The notes beneath the pieces were generated by a model that was not told the DNA's origin, searched no databases, and saw only the letters and a list, made by a program, of their open reading frames with translations. 64,000 bases of DNA from Willaertia magna (lineage: Eukaryota > Heterolobosea > Eutetramitea > Acrasida > Naegleriidae), in the NCBI GenBank assembly GCA_902984215.1, contig CADWAF010003261.1, positions 1-64,000 of the forward strand, given 5' to 3'. The position numbers and the translations under genes were made by a program. This document shows, one piece after another, positions 29,081-39,411 of this stretch (the stretch's first letter is position 1; every line of letters starts with the position of its first letter).

Positions 29081-31141
29081 CTAAAAAGCAAAACAAATAT
29101 CACTCAATGATACTTTTCCTTCATTATTTTTCATTAATACTTTCTTTAAATTATTAATCATCAACTGACCTTTCTTGCACTTCTTTCTTTCATTCATTAC
29201 AAAGAAAGTTCCATGTCCACCACAAATGATTTCATTCACCGTTTTATCTTTTTCACAAATTGGATGTTTTACCAAGTTATTTTGACTGTAAGAGTCCCCT
29301 AATCCCAATCCACCATATCCATTATATCCCCCACAATAGATTTCATTTCCTGTTTTTACAAATATTTGTTGAAATCCAACTGAAATTTCAAAATCATTTG
29401 GGTTAATTGTAATAGATGTCAAGTTGACTTTTTGGAAAGTTGCAACATGATTGGAAGTATATCCCAAACATAATTCACCAGAGTAATTCCAACCACAACT
29501 ATAAATTTCAAAGTCAATTGTCAAAATAAAAGAGTGATAGTATCCACAATAAACTCTTTGAGCTTTTAAATTAAATATCTTTTCAAATATTACATTACCT
29601 TCATTATTTTCAATTCCTAATTGATGGTAAGGTGAATTATTTCCAGAACCATAAACTTCACCAGATTTTGTAATCATTAAACAATGATTAATCCCAAACG
29701 CAATATCACTAATTGGTTTGTTGAATTTACTTTTTACAAACTTTTTAAAACAACCTTTACTTGTATCTTCATCTAATTCTTGGCATGAATTATCACCATG
29801 AACGTACAATTCACCATTTTGTAAAATTAAAGCAGTATGATTTCCTCCACAAATAACTTGTGTAATTCTTTTAATAATTTCAATATCTAAACTATTAATT
29901 TCTTTAAAGTTATTGTAATCTTCAAAATTAACACCTAAACCATAACATTTAAAATCTTCTGTTACAATAAAAGTGTGACTATACCCACAATTAATAAATT
30001 TAATTCTTTTACGTAAATTTGTAAAGGATTTAATTTCTAAATATTCATTATTAAAATCTATATCTATTAATTTTGACAAAATAAAACAATTAAATAATTT
30101 TTGAAAATATTTCTCAATATTTAAATGATTGTTACAATAATAATTATCTTCAATAAAATAATCACTAATTACAAAAATAGTTGCATTATTATAAAATGTC
30201 AAATTAATAAAATTATTATAAGGGATATCTAAATTATTTAATTCAGTATTTTTATCTCCTTTAAGAAAATAAAATAATTCATTTAGATTTGTTTGTAAAT
30301 ATATAAATGAAGAAATATATGACGAATGAACTTTTAATGTTTTGTAAAACGTATTTTGTAAAGAAGAAAAATTTAATTTTGTAAAAGTTTTATAACTTTC
30401 TCCAACTATAAAAATTTCAAAAATATCATTTACAATAATTGATCCTTTTGCAGTACAACTAATTTGTTTTACTTTAAATGGAATATCTATTTTTGTAAAT
30501 GACATTATATAATCACCACAATAATCATTATTTTTAATTGCGTTATTTAAATTATTTAAATTTAATGCAGAAACAATTCCAGCTCCATAAATATTTCCAA
30601 AATAATCTAAAACTAAAGTGTGATTATCACCACATTGTAAATCACAAATATTTTGTAAAGTTGTAACCATTGTAAACTCAGTAATATTTAAACTATCTTC
30701 TTGAAAATCATAATAACTACCATTATTTTTATTATCATGTCCTAACTGTCCATATGCATTTACGCCTGAAGAATAAATTAAATTATCTTCTGTAATTATA
30801 AAAATAGAATCGAAACCACAATTCACTTTTTTTATTTTTTTATTTTTTAAATTTATTTTTTTAAATTCTGTACTTTTTTTGAGTGCAGATTCTAAAATAT
30901 AAATTTCATTATTTTCATTAATAAAAATTGCATGACTATAGCCACAAGCTAATAATTTTATATTGTCAATATTTGTGACTTTTGTAAATTGTTTATTTGG
31001 TTCTAAACATTTAAATAATTCACCAATAGTTGTAACAAGATAAATAAATTCATTTCCTGCTTTTATTGTTTTAATTTTGCCGTGAGTGAAGGAAGGGAAA
31101 TGAATAAGTTTTTTGTTTTTCTTTTGAATAATTTCAGCCAT
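29081..31141 (-). CDS. Double RCC1-propeller protein with two BTB stubs
   Basis: 686 residues from the ATG at 31141, whose leader AAACAAAAAA fits the local start rule better than two upstream in-frame ATGs (31225, 31186). Two RCC1 blocks are visible. Block 1 (about 15-330) has 'LACGYSHAIFINENNEIYIL', 'GFDSIFIITEDNLIYSSG' and 'QCGDNHTLVLDYFGNIYGAG'. It ends with LFNCFILSKLIDIDF, the same BTB-start remnant seen in the 11-15 kb trio. Block 2 (about 380-670) restarts with FINCGYSHTFIVTEDFKCYG and ends KVSLSDICFAF, again a BTB start cut by a stop. It looks like two RCC1-stub units fused head to tail. No exchange-factor residues can be judged. Likely a scaffold. Confidence 0.7.
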   Translation of the reverse strand: MAEIIQKKNKKLIHFPSFTHGKIKTIKAGNEFIYLVTTIGELFKCLEPNKQFTKVTNIDNIKLLACGYSHAIFINENNEIYILESALKKSTEFKKINLKNKKIKKVNCGFDSIFIITEDNLIYSSGVNAYGQLGHDNKNNGSYYDFQEDSLNITEFTMVTTLQNICDLQCGDNHTLVLDYFGNIYGAGIVSALNLNNLNNAIKNNDYCGDYIMSFTKIDIPFKVKQISCTAKGSIIVNDIFEIFIVGESYKTFTKLNFSSLQNTFYKTLKVHSSYISSFIYLQTNLNELFYFLKGDKNTELNNLDIPYNNFINLTFYNNATIFVISDYFIEDNYYCNNHLNIEKYFQKLFNCFILSKLIDIDFNNEYLEIKSFTNLRKRIKFINCGYSHTFIVTEDFKCYGLGVNFEDYNNFKEINSLDIEIIKRITQVICGGNHTALILQNGELYVHGDNSCQELDEDTSKGCFKKFVKSKFNKPISDIAFGINHCLMITKSGEVYGSGNNSPYHQLGIENNEGNVIFEKIFNLKAQRVYCGYYHSFILTIDFEIYSCGWNYSGELCLGYTSNHVATFQKVNLTSITINPNDFEISVGFQQIFVKTGNEIYCGGYNGYGGLGLGDSYSQNNLVKHPICEKDKTVNEIICGGHGTFFVMNERKKCKKGQLMINNLKKVLMKNNEGKVSLSDICFAF

Positions 31142-31319
31142 TTTTTTGTTTGACTTTGGCTGGCCAAATAGTTCGGTATGTTCCATTGTAAACTTGTTTA
31201 AAGTCAACAAGCCGCCTGAGTGCAAATGGAAAATTTAGAAGATATTTTGCGCATTAAAACAAAATTTGCAAAGAAAAGGTATTAGGAATTTTTGTATTAA
31301 ACTCAGTGTCCAGCTTTTT

Positions 31320-33350
31320 ATTTAGAAAAACAAAAAAGGTTAGACTTTTTTTTTAATAAAATCATTATTATTATCATTTACCTCTTTATATATAAAAAAC
31401 ACAATAAAAAATATCTTTTTACTAAATTCTTCAACACTATATAAATATTATAAACCTTTAAATAACATAAAATTACTAAATCTTAAACTTTATAAATTTA
31501 TTTTAAAAAAAACTAAATTTCTATCTACATAGTCCCTAAAATAAAACAAAAATGCTAAAATATTATTATGATTATTATAATGTAAATTAATAGTTTTATA
31601 TTTATTTAATTTATATCTATCATTATAATATTTATTAATAACTATATTAAAAAAAGATCTATAAATTTTTTTAATTTTATATTATTCACTAACATTATTT
31701 AAATATTTAATTAAAATAATTTGAAAAATTTTTATAATTCTTAAAGCTTTATTAAAGAATTTTATTTTTTTAATTTTTTTTAATTAATTTAGTTTCTTTA
31801 GTTAATTTTTAAAAAAAATTAAATAAAAAACTTTAATAAAATCCTTATATATCATAATATATAGATTTTTTATTATTTTTAAAATTTTAATAAAATAAAA
31901 TTATATAATTCTTTATTTGTCATATTTTTAAAAATAAAATATATAATTGATCTTCTTTATTATAATAAAAAATAATACTAAAACAAATAATAAATTAAAT
32001 ACTATTTTTATTATTTTTTAATATATTTTTAATATTTTTAATAAACAGTATTTATATATTCATTTTATTGTAATTATAAAAAAAATAGTTTTTAAAATTA
32101 TTTTTAAAATATTTTTATAATAACTAACAAAAAATATATTCTTTTTTTATTGTTTATTCATTTATTAATCATTATTAAAATTTAAAATATTTATAATTAT
32201 TTTTTTTACTATAAAAATCAATAATGTATTATATATTATTAAGTTTAAAGATTACTGTAGTAATAATTTTTATTTATCGTAATATATTATAAAAAATAAT
32301 ATTAACAATAATATAAAAATATTTTTTTAAAGAATAAATGTAATAAAAGTTATTTATAATAATAAATGTAATCAGTAATAATATAAAAATATAATTATAA
32401 GTAATATTATAATTTATAGTAATAAATAAAATTAATTTTATATATAATAATTAAACAAACATTATATATTTTTAATTATTATAAAATTTTATTTATAAAC
32501 AGATTTTTTTTATAGATAAACAGAAAAAATAAATATAAAAAATTTAAAATAAATTTATTTTATTATTAAATAGTTTATAAAATAATTATAATTATAATAA
32601 ACAATAAAATAATAATTGTTAAATCAATATATAATAAAATTTTATTATAAAAAATAATGATTTAAATAAAGTTAAGAATTATTTAATAAATTTAATTTAA
32701 ATGAAAAAACAATAAAAATGAAAATGATAATGATAGTGATGATTTTATTATAAATTTTAATAAACTAAATGATAATAAAATTTTAATTAAAAATTTTAAT
32801 AATAAAAATAATTTAAATATAATATTTAATTTAATAAAAACAATAATATAGTTAGCTCAGTTTTTATTATATTTTTTAAATAAAATAAATATAGCAAAAG
32901 ATATTGAAATATAGAAATATTTATTATTAAAAAAGAAAAAAATGATAATAAATTTTTAAATAATATTTTAAATACAAATATTATAATTTAAATAACAATT
33001 ATTTACATTTAAATAATAATAATTTTAATACAATTAATAATGAATCTTTAACTTCAAATTTATTAACAAATCAAAGTGGTTTGTTAATGGATTAATTTGT
33101 AAATTATATTAATTTATTTATGTTTTAACTATATATATTTTTTTTTTGTTTTTATTCTTTTATAGTTTATTTTTAAAATATTAACTTTATAAAAAAAATA
33201 AAATAACCAACAAGGTAATATCTTTTTTATATAAAAACTTTTTTGATTTTCAAACTTTATGACATTGCAAATCTTGATAGTGAAAAAAAAGTAAAAAGTC
33301 TCTATAAGAATTAAATTTATAACCTTTAAACACAAAATACATTTATTTAT
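31320..33350. other. 2-kb extreme A/T island without genes
   Basis: Over about 1.8 kb most 60-bp rows contain only two to eight G or C, far below the neighbouring genes. There is no open frame longer than about 68 codons. Homopolymer and TA-type runs dominate; there is no clean tandem repeat or long inverted repeat that I can see. It lies directly downstream of the tRNA-Thr gene (which reads leftward) and downstream of no other gene's obvious 3' end. Possible roles are a decayed mobile element or gene, a replication or centromere-type AT block, or a hard-to-map spacer. A TAGCTCAG at 32853-32860 resembles a tRNA A box, and a decayed coding tail occurs at 32964-33095. Confidence 0.7.
32964..33095 (+). 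pseudogene. Possible decayed coding tail inside the A/T island
   Basis: One frame is open for about 43 codons and ends in a stop at 33093. The end (NNESLTSNLLTNQSGLLMD) uses mixed residues and less extreme codons than its setting, as real C-termini here do. Upstream of it all frames are broken by stops within a few codons. It could be the last remnant of a gene that drifted toward A/T, or chance. Confidence 0.25.
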
Positions 33351-33372
33351 TCAAAACACAAAAAAGGTAAAA

Positions 33373-33445
33373 GGCCTCTATGGGAATCGAACCCATGACC
33401 TCTGTCTTACTAGGACAGCGCATCTGCCGACTGAGCTAAGAGGCC
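33373..33445 (-). tRNA. tRNA-Thr (anticodon AGT), intact
   Basis: 73 nt. On the minus strand the acceptor stem GGCCTCT pairs with AGAGGCC. The anticodon stem CTGTC/GACAG encloses CTAGTAA, so the anticodon is AGT at 33409-33411 (Thr, reads ACT/ACC after inosine editing). The T-arm ATGGG-TTCGATT-CCCAT is perfect and carries a good B box. The D-arm (GCTC...ATGC) has two weak pairs. The 3' flank TTTTACCTTTTTT supplies the RNA polymerase III terminator. No intron. A second copy with the same flanks lies at 42598 and is interrupted. Confidence 0.93.
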
Positions 33446-33644
33446 GTCGAGTATAATTTAAAAACATTTTTCACAATCTATTGATCTCAAAGGCATTTCC
33501 TCGTTTTTATTGAACTTCATTACAATTCCGATGACTTGCGGAAATACAGCAATTTCCTAATCAAAACCTTGGTAAAGCTTTAACCTGATAAATACAAAAT
33601 CTAGGTTTAATTAAAAAAAAGACACTAACATCTTTGCTACAACG

Positions 33645-34163
33645 ATGGGAAACACAATTCAAAATATTGTAAGAAATTCAAAGAAGGAAGCTAAAGTAGC
33701 TCTTATAGGCTTGGACGGTGCAGGCAAAACTTCAATTCTGTATAGACTCAGTTTAAATAAACTTATACCAACCGTGCCAACCTTAGGCTATAATGTAGAA
33801 ACATTAGAAATTGGTAAAAAGTTCTTAACTCTTTTAGATCTAGCTGGTCAAATTAAAAAGAGAAGTATATGGAAATATTATTATAACGATTGCGATGCTA
33901 TAATATTTGTAGTAGATTGTAGCGATAGTAAAAGATTAATTGAAGCTAAAGAAGTTTTAGAAAATCTTTTAAGTCAACCAAGCCTACAAGATAAAAAAGT
34001 TTTAGTCTACGCTAACAAATGCGATCTTCAAGGTGGTCAATCTCTAATAGAAAATGAATTAAAAACGATTCCTTTAAAACAAGAATGGAAAATAGTATCT
34101 TGTAGTGCAGTAACAGGAACTGGTCTTCATGAAGGCTTGAATTGGCTTTCTCAAAGAATTTAA
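33645..34163 (+). CDS. Arf/Arl-family small GTPase
   Basis: 172 residues with Gly2 for N-myristoylation and a short amphipathic N-terminal helix. The P loop is GLDGAGKTS (22-30). Switch I contains PTLGYNVET with Thr46. The G3 motif is DLAGQ (65-69) instead of the usual DxGGQ. Then comes RSIWKYYY, as in the Arf interswitch and switch II. The G4 motif is NKCD (124-127) and the G5 motif CSAV. Arf/Arl proteins control vesicle coats, Golgi or cilium traffic. The first Gly of the GGQ pair is replaced by Ala. The subtype is uncertain. Intronless and divergent from the tRNA. Confidence 0.9.
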   Translation: MGNTIQNIVRNSKKEAKVALIGLDGAGKTSILYRLSLNKLIPTVPTLGYNVETLEIGKKFLTLLDLAGQIKKRSIWKYYYNDCDAIIFVVDCSDSKRLIEAKEVLENLLSQPSLQDKKVLVYANKCDLQGGQSLIENELKTIPLKQEWKIVSCSAVTGTGLHEGLNWLSQRI

Positions 34164-34352
34164 CTAATTACCTTGAGCAACAAAAGTGTTCTTTAACAAC
34201 CAATAGCTAACAAATAACCAAATTTCAATCTTAATTGACTGAAACGAAATGAAAGCAATTAATTGCTTATCAATCAACCAAAACATAAAAATTTTGCAAT
34301 AATCTAACAATTTTGAAAAATTAAAAAAACGAATGTAAATAATAAAAACTTT

Positions 34353-35933
34353 TTAATTAAAATCTCTTCCAGTTCTAAAGAATCTTCTACCAGTAATATT
34401 TAATAAGTGAGCTGCCTCTGCTGTTGAGACAATAGGTGATGGATTTACCATTAAAGAACTATTATTGTTATTTCCATTATTATTAATAAGTTGATTATTC
34501 ATTAAATCTTCTGTATCTTCATCACTTCTATTAGATACTTGATCTCTAGGTGATAATGCATCATCTGTAATATCATCAATTAAATTTGGATTCATATTTG
34601 AAATAATTCTATTATTTCCTTGTTGTAAATTAGAATGATGATTATTATTTCCATTTGTAATATTTCTTCTATTTCTACGATGTCTACCATTAGAATTATT
34701 TCCACTAGTATTCATTGTTGATTTTTGAGATTTTGATCTTTTACAAACTATCCAAGTAAGAGCAAAAGAAATCAAAGCAATACCAATTATCCCTGTAAAT
34801 ACAATTGTTATTCCACCTAAAATTACTAATATTAAAAATAATCCTGTTTTCTTTCCAGGACTTTCATATTTAAATACATGTGATGTACCATTACAAAAAG
34901 CAGTTCTTTCAAATATACCATCACATCTCATTAATGGATTAGCTTGAAAAGTAAATACAACATTTGAAGATGAACTAAATGATGGAATATATTCACTCCA
35001 TTGATTTTGATTAAAATAAAAACAAATTGGTTTTAATCTAAATACTCTTCTATGCTTACCAACCACAACACCATCCAAACCATTATTATTATGAATATCA
35101 CTTTCAACATTGCTTTCACTAATCAAACCTAAATGATTTAAAGCCTTAACCATTTTACTTTTACTATTCGTTTGATTTATAACATGTATCTCTAACTCAC
35201 CAATAAATATATGTTCTAAAACATAATGTAAAATATCATTTGAAACACCTTGATCAAAAATAGATTTTCTAAAACTTTGAAATTCAGAATGTTTAAAAAT
35301 TCTTTCCCGCCCAAATAAAAGTGTAAAATTCTTTACAATTAATTTTCCAAGCCTCCAATCTTGATGATTTGAACTTTTCTGATTTGGTGAATCAACAACA
35401 TATTCAATTTGTATAGAAGACCTATTAATAACATCTAATGTTGAAAATGATGCAAATTGTATAAATGTAGAAGATAAAGGAATACCTTTCTTTGGTAAAA
35501 TATTATTATTATTATTATTTGTATTATAATCTGGAAGAATAGGACAATTGTCAAAACGAAAAGTATCAAAAAAATGTTTCGTTGTTAAATTAGGACCCGA
35601 AAAATCTCCTAACCAATTACCATCATATAATGGAGCATTTGTTACATTTTCATCTACAAACATTTTATTTATTAAATTATTTATTGAATTCTTATTTAAA
35701 CTATTCACTTGTTCTTCTTCTTTAATTATTGTTGAGTAATTATTGTTATTACTACTATTATTATTGTTGTTTTTGTTATTGCAGAATATGAAAGAGTTTA
35801 AGAAAAGTAAAATTATAAAATAGTATATTATTATTGTTGTTAAATTATAGTATTGTTGTTTTTTGTTAGTTTTACAAATATTTACATGAAATAAAGAAGA
35901 TAAATAATTTTTAATGTTATTACATTGAACCAT
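34353..35933 (-). CDS. Single-pass membrane protein with large luminal or extracellular domain, unknown
   Basis: 526 residues, family not recognised. A hydrophobic segment at about 30-50 (IIIYYFIILLFLNSFIFC) should act as a signal peptide. An Asn run follows. Residues about 100-355 form a globular part with DGNWLGDFSGPN, several Phe/Trp and conserved-looking Cys (CPI, RCDGIFERTAFC), suggesting disulfides. A membrane span lies at about 368-395 (FLILVILGGITIVFTGIIGIA), followed by Lys/Arg. The tail of about 130 residues is Ser/Asn/Arg-rich and cytosolic. The start has a weak context, so the exact N-terminus is unsure. A cell-surface or endosomal role is inferred. Confidence 0.55.
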   Translation of the reverse strand: MVQCNNIKNYLSSLFHVNICKTNKKQQYYNLTTIIIYYFIILLFLNSFIFCNNKNNNNNSSNNNNYSTIIKEEEQVNSLNKNSINNLINKMFVDENVTNAPLYDGNWLGDFSGPNLTTKHFFDTFRFDNCPILPDYNTNNNNNNILPKKGIPLSSTFIQFASFSTLDVINRSSIQIEYVVDSPNQKSSNHQDWRLGKLIVKNFTLLFGRERIFKHSEFQSFRKSIFDQGVSNDILHYVLEHIFIGELEIHVINQTNSKSKMVKALNHLGLISESNVESDIHNNNGLDGVVVGKHRRVFRLKPICFYFNQNQWSEYIPSFSSSSNVVFTFQANPLMRCDGIFERTAFCNGTSHVFKYESPGKKTGLFLILVILGGITIVFTGIIGIALISFALTWIVCKRSKSQKSTMNTSGNNSNGRHRRNRRNITNGNNNHHSNLQQGNNRIISNMNPNLIDDITDDALSPRDQVSNRSDEDTEDLMNNQLINNNGNNNNSSLMVNPSPIVSTAEAAHLLNITGRRFFRTGRDFN

Positions 35934-36331
35934 CGGAAATGATCTTTGTTGAAAAAAAAAAGAACTGTAATTTTAATTAAATTTGTAAATTAATATTGTT
36001 AGTAGTGAAATAAAAAGTATTGTCAGTTATAAAAATGAAAGATGTGCAAGTTGTGTGAAGGGTTATTTTTTTTTCGCAATTCTTCTTCTTTATCCGACAA
36101 CTAGTTCCGAACTAGTTGAATTTCTGTTAAATTTTAAAAAACAAAATTTGATTAATAAATGGCACATACAATGTACCAAGTTTAACTTGTTTCGTTTACA
36201 GATGTAAAAAAGTCTGGCGTTGTGACCAAGCCTTGGCTGTGGCTTAAACGTCATCCTTTCACTGAAATGGTGTCAGCATTCCAGTTGAATTTTTTAAAAA
36301 AACGAATCTAAAAACAATAAAAAATTAAACA
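35934..36331. promoter_or_regulatory. Divergent promoter region, about 400 bp
   Basis: It separates the divergent membrane-protein gene and the fucosyltransferase-like gene. There are poly-T and poly-A tracts and a somewhat GC-richer block at about 36205-36290. No repeat, RNA gene or coding signal is recognisable. The A-rich leader just before 36332 is the usual start context. Confidence 0.4.
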
Positions 36332-37867
36332 ATGAACATACTTTCCGATCATCGAACAACAACTAACAATAGTTATGGTTACAATAATAATTATAACAGT
36401 AACAATGGTGCTTCTTGGGTACAACAAGCTAATTCTTATAGAAAATCAAGTCTCATTAAACAAATATCATTTTTCGTCATGTCATGTATAATGATTTACT
36501 TTTTATTTATGTTATTTATTTCCGCAAGAGAAACAAAAGAAAATAATAATTCAAATACTGTAAGAACAGAACAAAATGATAATGCAGATTATATTGATAA
36601 ATTAATTAAAAAGAGTGAAGGTGATGGTAAAATTGCAGTAATAAATCATAATAACGATGATAATAACGAAAATAATATAAAAGGCTTTAAACCAATATTA
36701 AAAAATAAAATTGTTACTTGTGGATCACCTTTACAAAGTAATGAAAAGGGGATAGGATTACAATGTGGAATAACAAATCAATTATTTGAATTAGTTACTT
36801 GTGCAGTAGTTGCTAGTTCATTGTCCGCAAAGAAATTAATTTTACCAAATATGTGTATAGATGGTAATTGGGGATTATGTTGGTGTAAAAATTATCAGAA
36901 AATGTCAAAGTTTTTAGATTTTGAAAGATTAAAAACTGTTTTTAAACAAGAATTTGATTTAGAAGTAATTGAAACTGATATGACAACTGAGTACCTTTCA
37001 AAATCAAAACATTTTGATAAATATACAATCTCTGAACCTGTTTTAGAAGTTTATCGTGAAGCTATAGTAAGACCATTAGACGAAAGTGTTAAACAAGTTG
37101 TAGATAAGATTAATACAAATCCTAATCGTTATTTAAGTAAAGATATTATCAATTTAGGTTTTATGTGGGGACGTTGGACTCCTAGAAGTGATGATGAAAT
37201 TAATTTGTATCATAAATTATGGAGTGCTATACAACCAAGTGCTATTTATAGAAGAATAATTAATGATTTATTATGGAAATTTAAAACGGTAGATAATACA
37301 GATAAATTTATTGTTGTTCATGTTCAAATGTCATCTGATGATAAAGCTTATAAAGGATGTCAACGTTCAAAAGTTCAAGCTAAAGATTTAGTTCTTTACT
37401 TTTTAAATGAATTTGCTTTCCCGCCAAAATCTTCCGTTTTAGTTATTGGTTCAGGTTTAGAAGAATTTGGTTTTGGACAATTCCACTTTACCATACTTTC
37501 TGATGAGAAACAAGTATTTACACATACTCAAGGAGAATTACTTAGTCAATTGAGAGATCATCAATTACAAAATTCAATTCTTTCTTTTTGGATGTCTTTA
37601 GAAAGTGATTTATTTATTTCAACTGCTTGTGAAAGCCAATTTCTTTCACATATTTTACGTTTTAGACAAGAAAGAAAATTACCAACTTGTTCTACAACTG
37701 AGATTGTTGATACTGGTTTCCCTCATATCTATCCACAAGAATATGTTAAAGCAGAAAGAGGTAATCAAAAAATTCCATATTTCTTTCCATTCCCCAATAT
37801 TGGTAATCATTATATTGTTCCAAGATGTTCAAAAGATTTTATTTCACAAAGTTTAATTAAACAATAA
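36332..37867 (+). CDS. O-fucosyltransferase-like type II membrane protein
   Basis: 511 residues. A short cytosolic Asn-rich N-terminus, one membrane anchor at about 44-64 (ISFFVMSCIMIYFLFMLFIS), and a long luminal part give a Golgi type II layout. The start of the catalytic-type region has 'GLQCGITNQLFELVTCAVVASSLSAKKLILP', like the 'GLNNQLxxLxxAxxLAxxLxRTLVLP' opening of GDP-fucose O-fucosyltransferases. Later FIVVHVQMS occupies the 'VHxR' strand, but the usual Arg is replaced by Gln. Near the end SFWMSLESDLFIST resembles the 'SDxFI' segment. The family level (GT65/GT68-like) is a suggestion; the missing Arg could mean an inactive or different transferase. No intron. Confidence 0.5.
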   Translation: MNILSDHRTTTNNSYGYNNNYNSNNGASWVQQANSYRKSSLIKQISFFVMSCIMIYFLFMLFISARETKENNNSNTVRTEQNDNADYIDKLIKKSEGDGKIAVINHNNDDNNENNIKGFKPILKNKIVTCGSPLQSNEKGIGLQCGITNQLFELVTCAVVASSLSAKKLILPNMCIDGNWGLCWCKNYQKMSKFLDFERLKTVFKQEFDLEVIETDMTTEYLSKSKHFDKYTISEPVLEVYREAIVRPLDESVKQVVDKINTNPNRYLSKDIINLGFMWGRWTPRSDDEINLYHKLWSAIQPSAIYRRIINDLLWKFKTVDNTDKFIVVHVQMSSDDKAYKGCQRSKVQAKDLVLYFLNEFAFPPKSSVLVIGSGLEEFGFGQFHFTILSDEKQVFTHTQGELLSQLRDHQLQNSILSFWMSLESDLFISTACESQFLSHILRFRQERKLPTCSTTEIVDTGFPHIYPQEYVKAERGNQKIPYFFPFPNIGNHYIVPRCSKDFISQSLIKQ

Positions 37868-37974
37868 ATTATTTTTTTAAATATTTAAATTATTTTTAAT
37901 ATAAATAGTTTGTTATATAAATTGATATTTACAAAACTGATTATAATTTTTGATGCGATTGACTAACGAGTAAT

Positions 37975-39411
37975 TTACATTTGAGGAGAATCACAAGCAA
38001 TGTCTTCCATAAATAAGTGTTTCTTATTTCTTGAAAGTGTAGGTGATGGCATTATCAAATTAGTTGAGGGAGATATACATGCTGATGGAGAAGGGGTTGG
38101 CCTTAAATCAAAACCATATGATCTCTTATCCCTTGAATCCATTATTGACAATGAAGTAAGCACTTCTTCATCTGTAGTAATTGTAATTTGCATTTCTTCA
38201 CAAGTCTTTTCCTCTTCAAGTTGTATCACATTAACACTAGAAATTTCAATCATTGGAGAAGTGATAAATTCACAACTATGAATCTTCTCATTATTAACGC
38301 CTTCTTCCAACAACACTACTTCTTTAGGTGATTCCATTACATTAGTTGCTGACATTGCTACTGTTCCACAAACTGCACTTCTCCACCTTAAAAAGAAATA
38401 AGAAGGAACATTAATACAAATTACAGCAATATCATAAGAAAATGCTAATCCAGCAAATAAATTCCAATGTAATATAGTTGGACATGCTAAACAAGTAAAT
38501 ACACTAACAGAAGTTGATCCTAACATCATTGGTCCAACAACATTTAAAGTTACAGCTTCTTCTTGACCTATCCATAAAGTTAATAAAGTAGTTGTAAATA
38601 TTGTTGGAAATCCCGCCAATAATCCTGCCACTACTCTAAATTGTTCTTGATGTGCTAATAATACACAAGTTGAAATAAATACAAAAGGTAATAATGCTCT
38701 CAAAAGAATGATAAACCCCTTAGTTTTCTTTTTAGGTGCTTCTTTTAATTCTTTTGTATTCCAACATACTGTAATAGCTAACAATAAAGAAATCATTGTC
38801 ACTCCAACAGATACACAAATCAATACAATATCTGGAATGACAACTAACTGTTGTAAAATCAACCATGAACAACCAAAACAAAACCAAACAAATAAGGCTA
38901 TCAAACAAACAGTTAGCGCCTTCATTACCTTCCTTTTAGTTTCAGATAACCCTTTCCAATACTTATATAATTTACTTTCCTTAACACTTTCCCTTTCAGA
39001 TAATTTATCTAATAGATAAGGTATAACTTTCCAACAAAGTAAGAAAATTGTTGATATAAAATTACTAATTGGTACGGTATATAATTCTTGAGTTAGAACG
39101 TGAGCTTTTAAATTAAAATCAGTAGCGTATTGACGTTGTGCATCTAAATAGAAACCAATTGTTGTAGGAACGATAGCTGTAGGTATTGAACTAATTATTC
39201 CACCTAATCTTCCACCCAATTTTTCTATTGTTATTGTTAATAATATTGAAATTATACTTGCAAATAAACCTGATGTAATGGCTGTGACGTAAGTAGATCT
39301 AATAATTGAAAGAAAATCTATTCCACCATTAGCACCATCGTATACTGTTGAGTTAGATAAAATTGTTGAATTAGTTGTGTAAACTATTTGAGATATTATT
39401 TGTTCCAGCAT
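37975..39411 (-). CDS. Undescribed multi-pass membrane protein, paralog of 45899-47481
   Basis: 478 residues with about eight membrane spans between residues 33 and 350, and a hydrophilic Ser/Glu-rich tail of about 125 residues. Two short motifs look like internal duplication: GGIISSIPTAIVPTTIGF after span 1 (about 70-88), and VAGLLAGFPTIFTTTLLTLWI in the second half (about 260-282). Both read 'G-x3-(S/G)-(I/F)-P-T-x-(I/F)'. Pro-Thr motifs repeated in two halves are typical of pseudo-symmetric transporters, so a transport role is inferred, not shown. The neighbour at 45.9 kb has both motifs in the same order. I recognise no named family. Confidence 0.6.
   Translation of the reverse strand: MLEQIISQIVYTTNSTILSNSTVYDGANGGIDFLSIIRSTYVTAITSGLFASIISILLTITIEKLGGRLGGIISSIPTAIVPTTIGFYLDAQRQYATDFNLKAHVLTQELYTVPISNFISTIFLLCWKVIPYLLDKLSERESVKESKLYKYWKGLSETKRKVMKALTVCLIALFVWFCFGCSWLILQQLVVIPDIVLICVSVGVTMISLLLAITVCWNTKELKEAPKKKTKGFIILLRALLPFVFISTCVLLAHQEQFRVVAGLLAGFPTIFTTTLLTLWIGQEEAVTLNVVGPMMLGSTSVSVFTCLACPTILHWNLFAGLAFSYDIAVICINVPSYFFLRWRSAVCGTVAMSATNVMESPKEVVLLEEGVNNEKIHSCEFITSPMIEISSVNVIQLEEEKTCEEMQITITTDEEVLTSLSIMDSRDKRSYGFDLRPTPSPSACISPSTNLIMPSPTLSRNKKHLFMEDIACDSPQM

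Noticed and set aside
31320..33350. A/T island as a CRISPR array or satellite
   Set aside because: No regular repeat-spacer pattern or constant period can be found; the repeated look comes from composition.
34353..35933. Membrane protein as a mucin or lectin
   Set aside because: Asn/Ser runs are in low-complexity parts only and no lectin motif is visible in the globular part.
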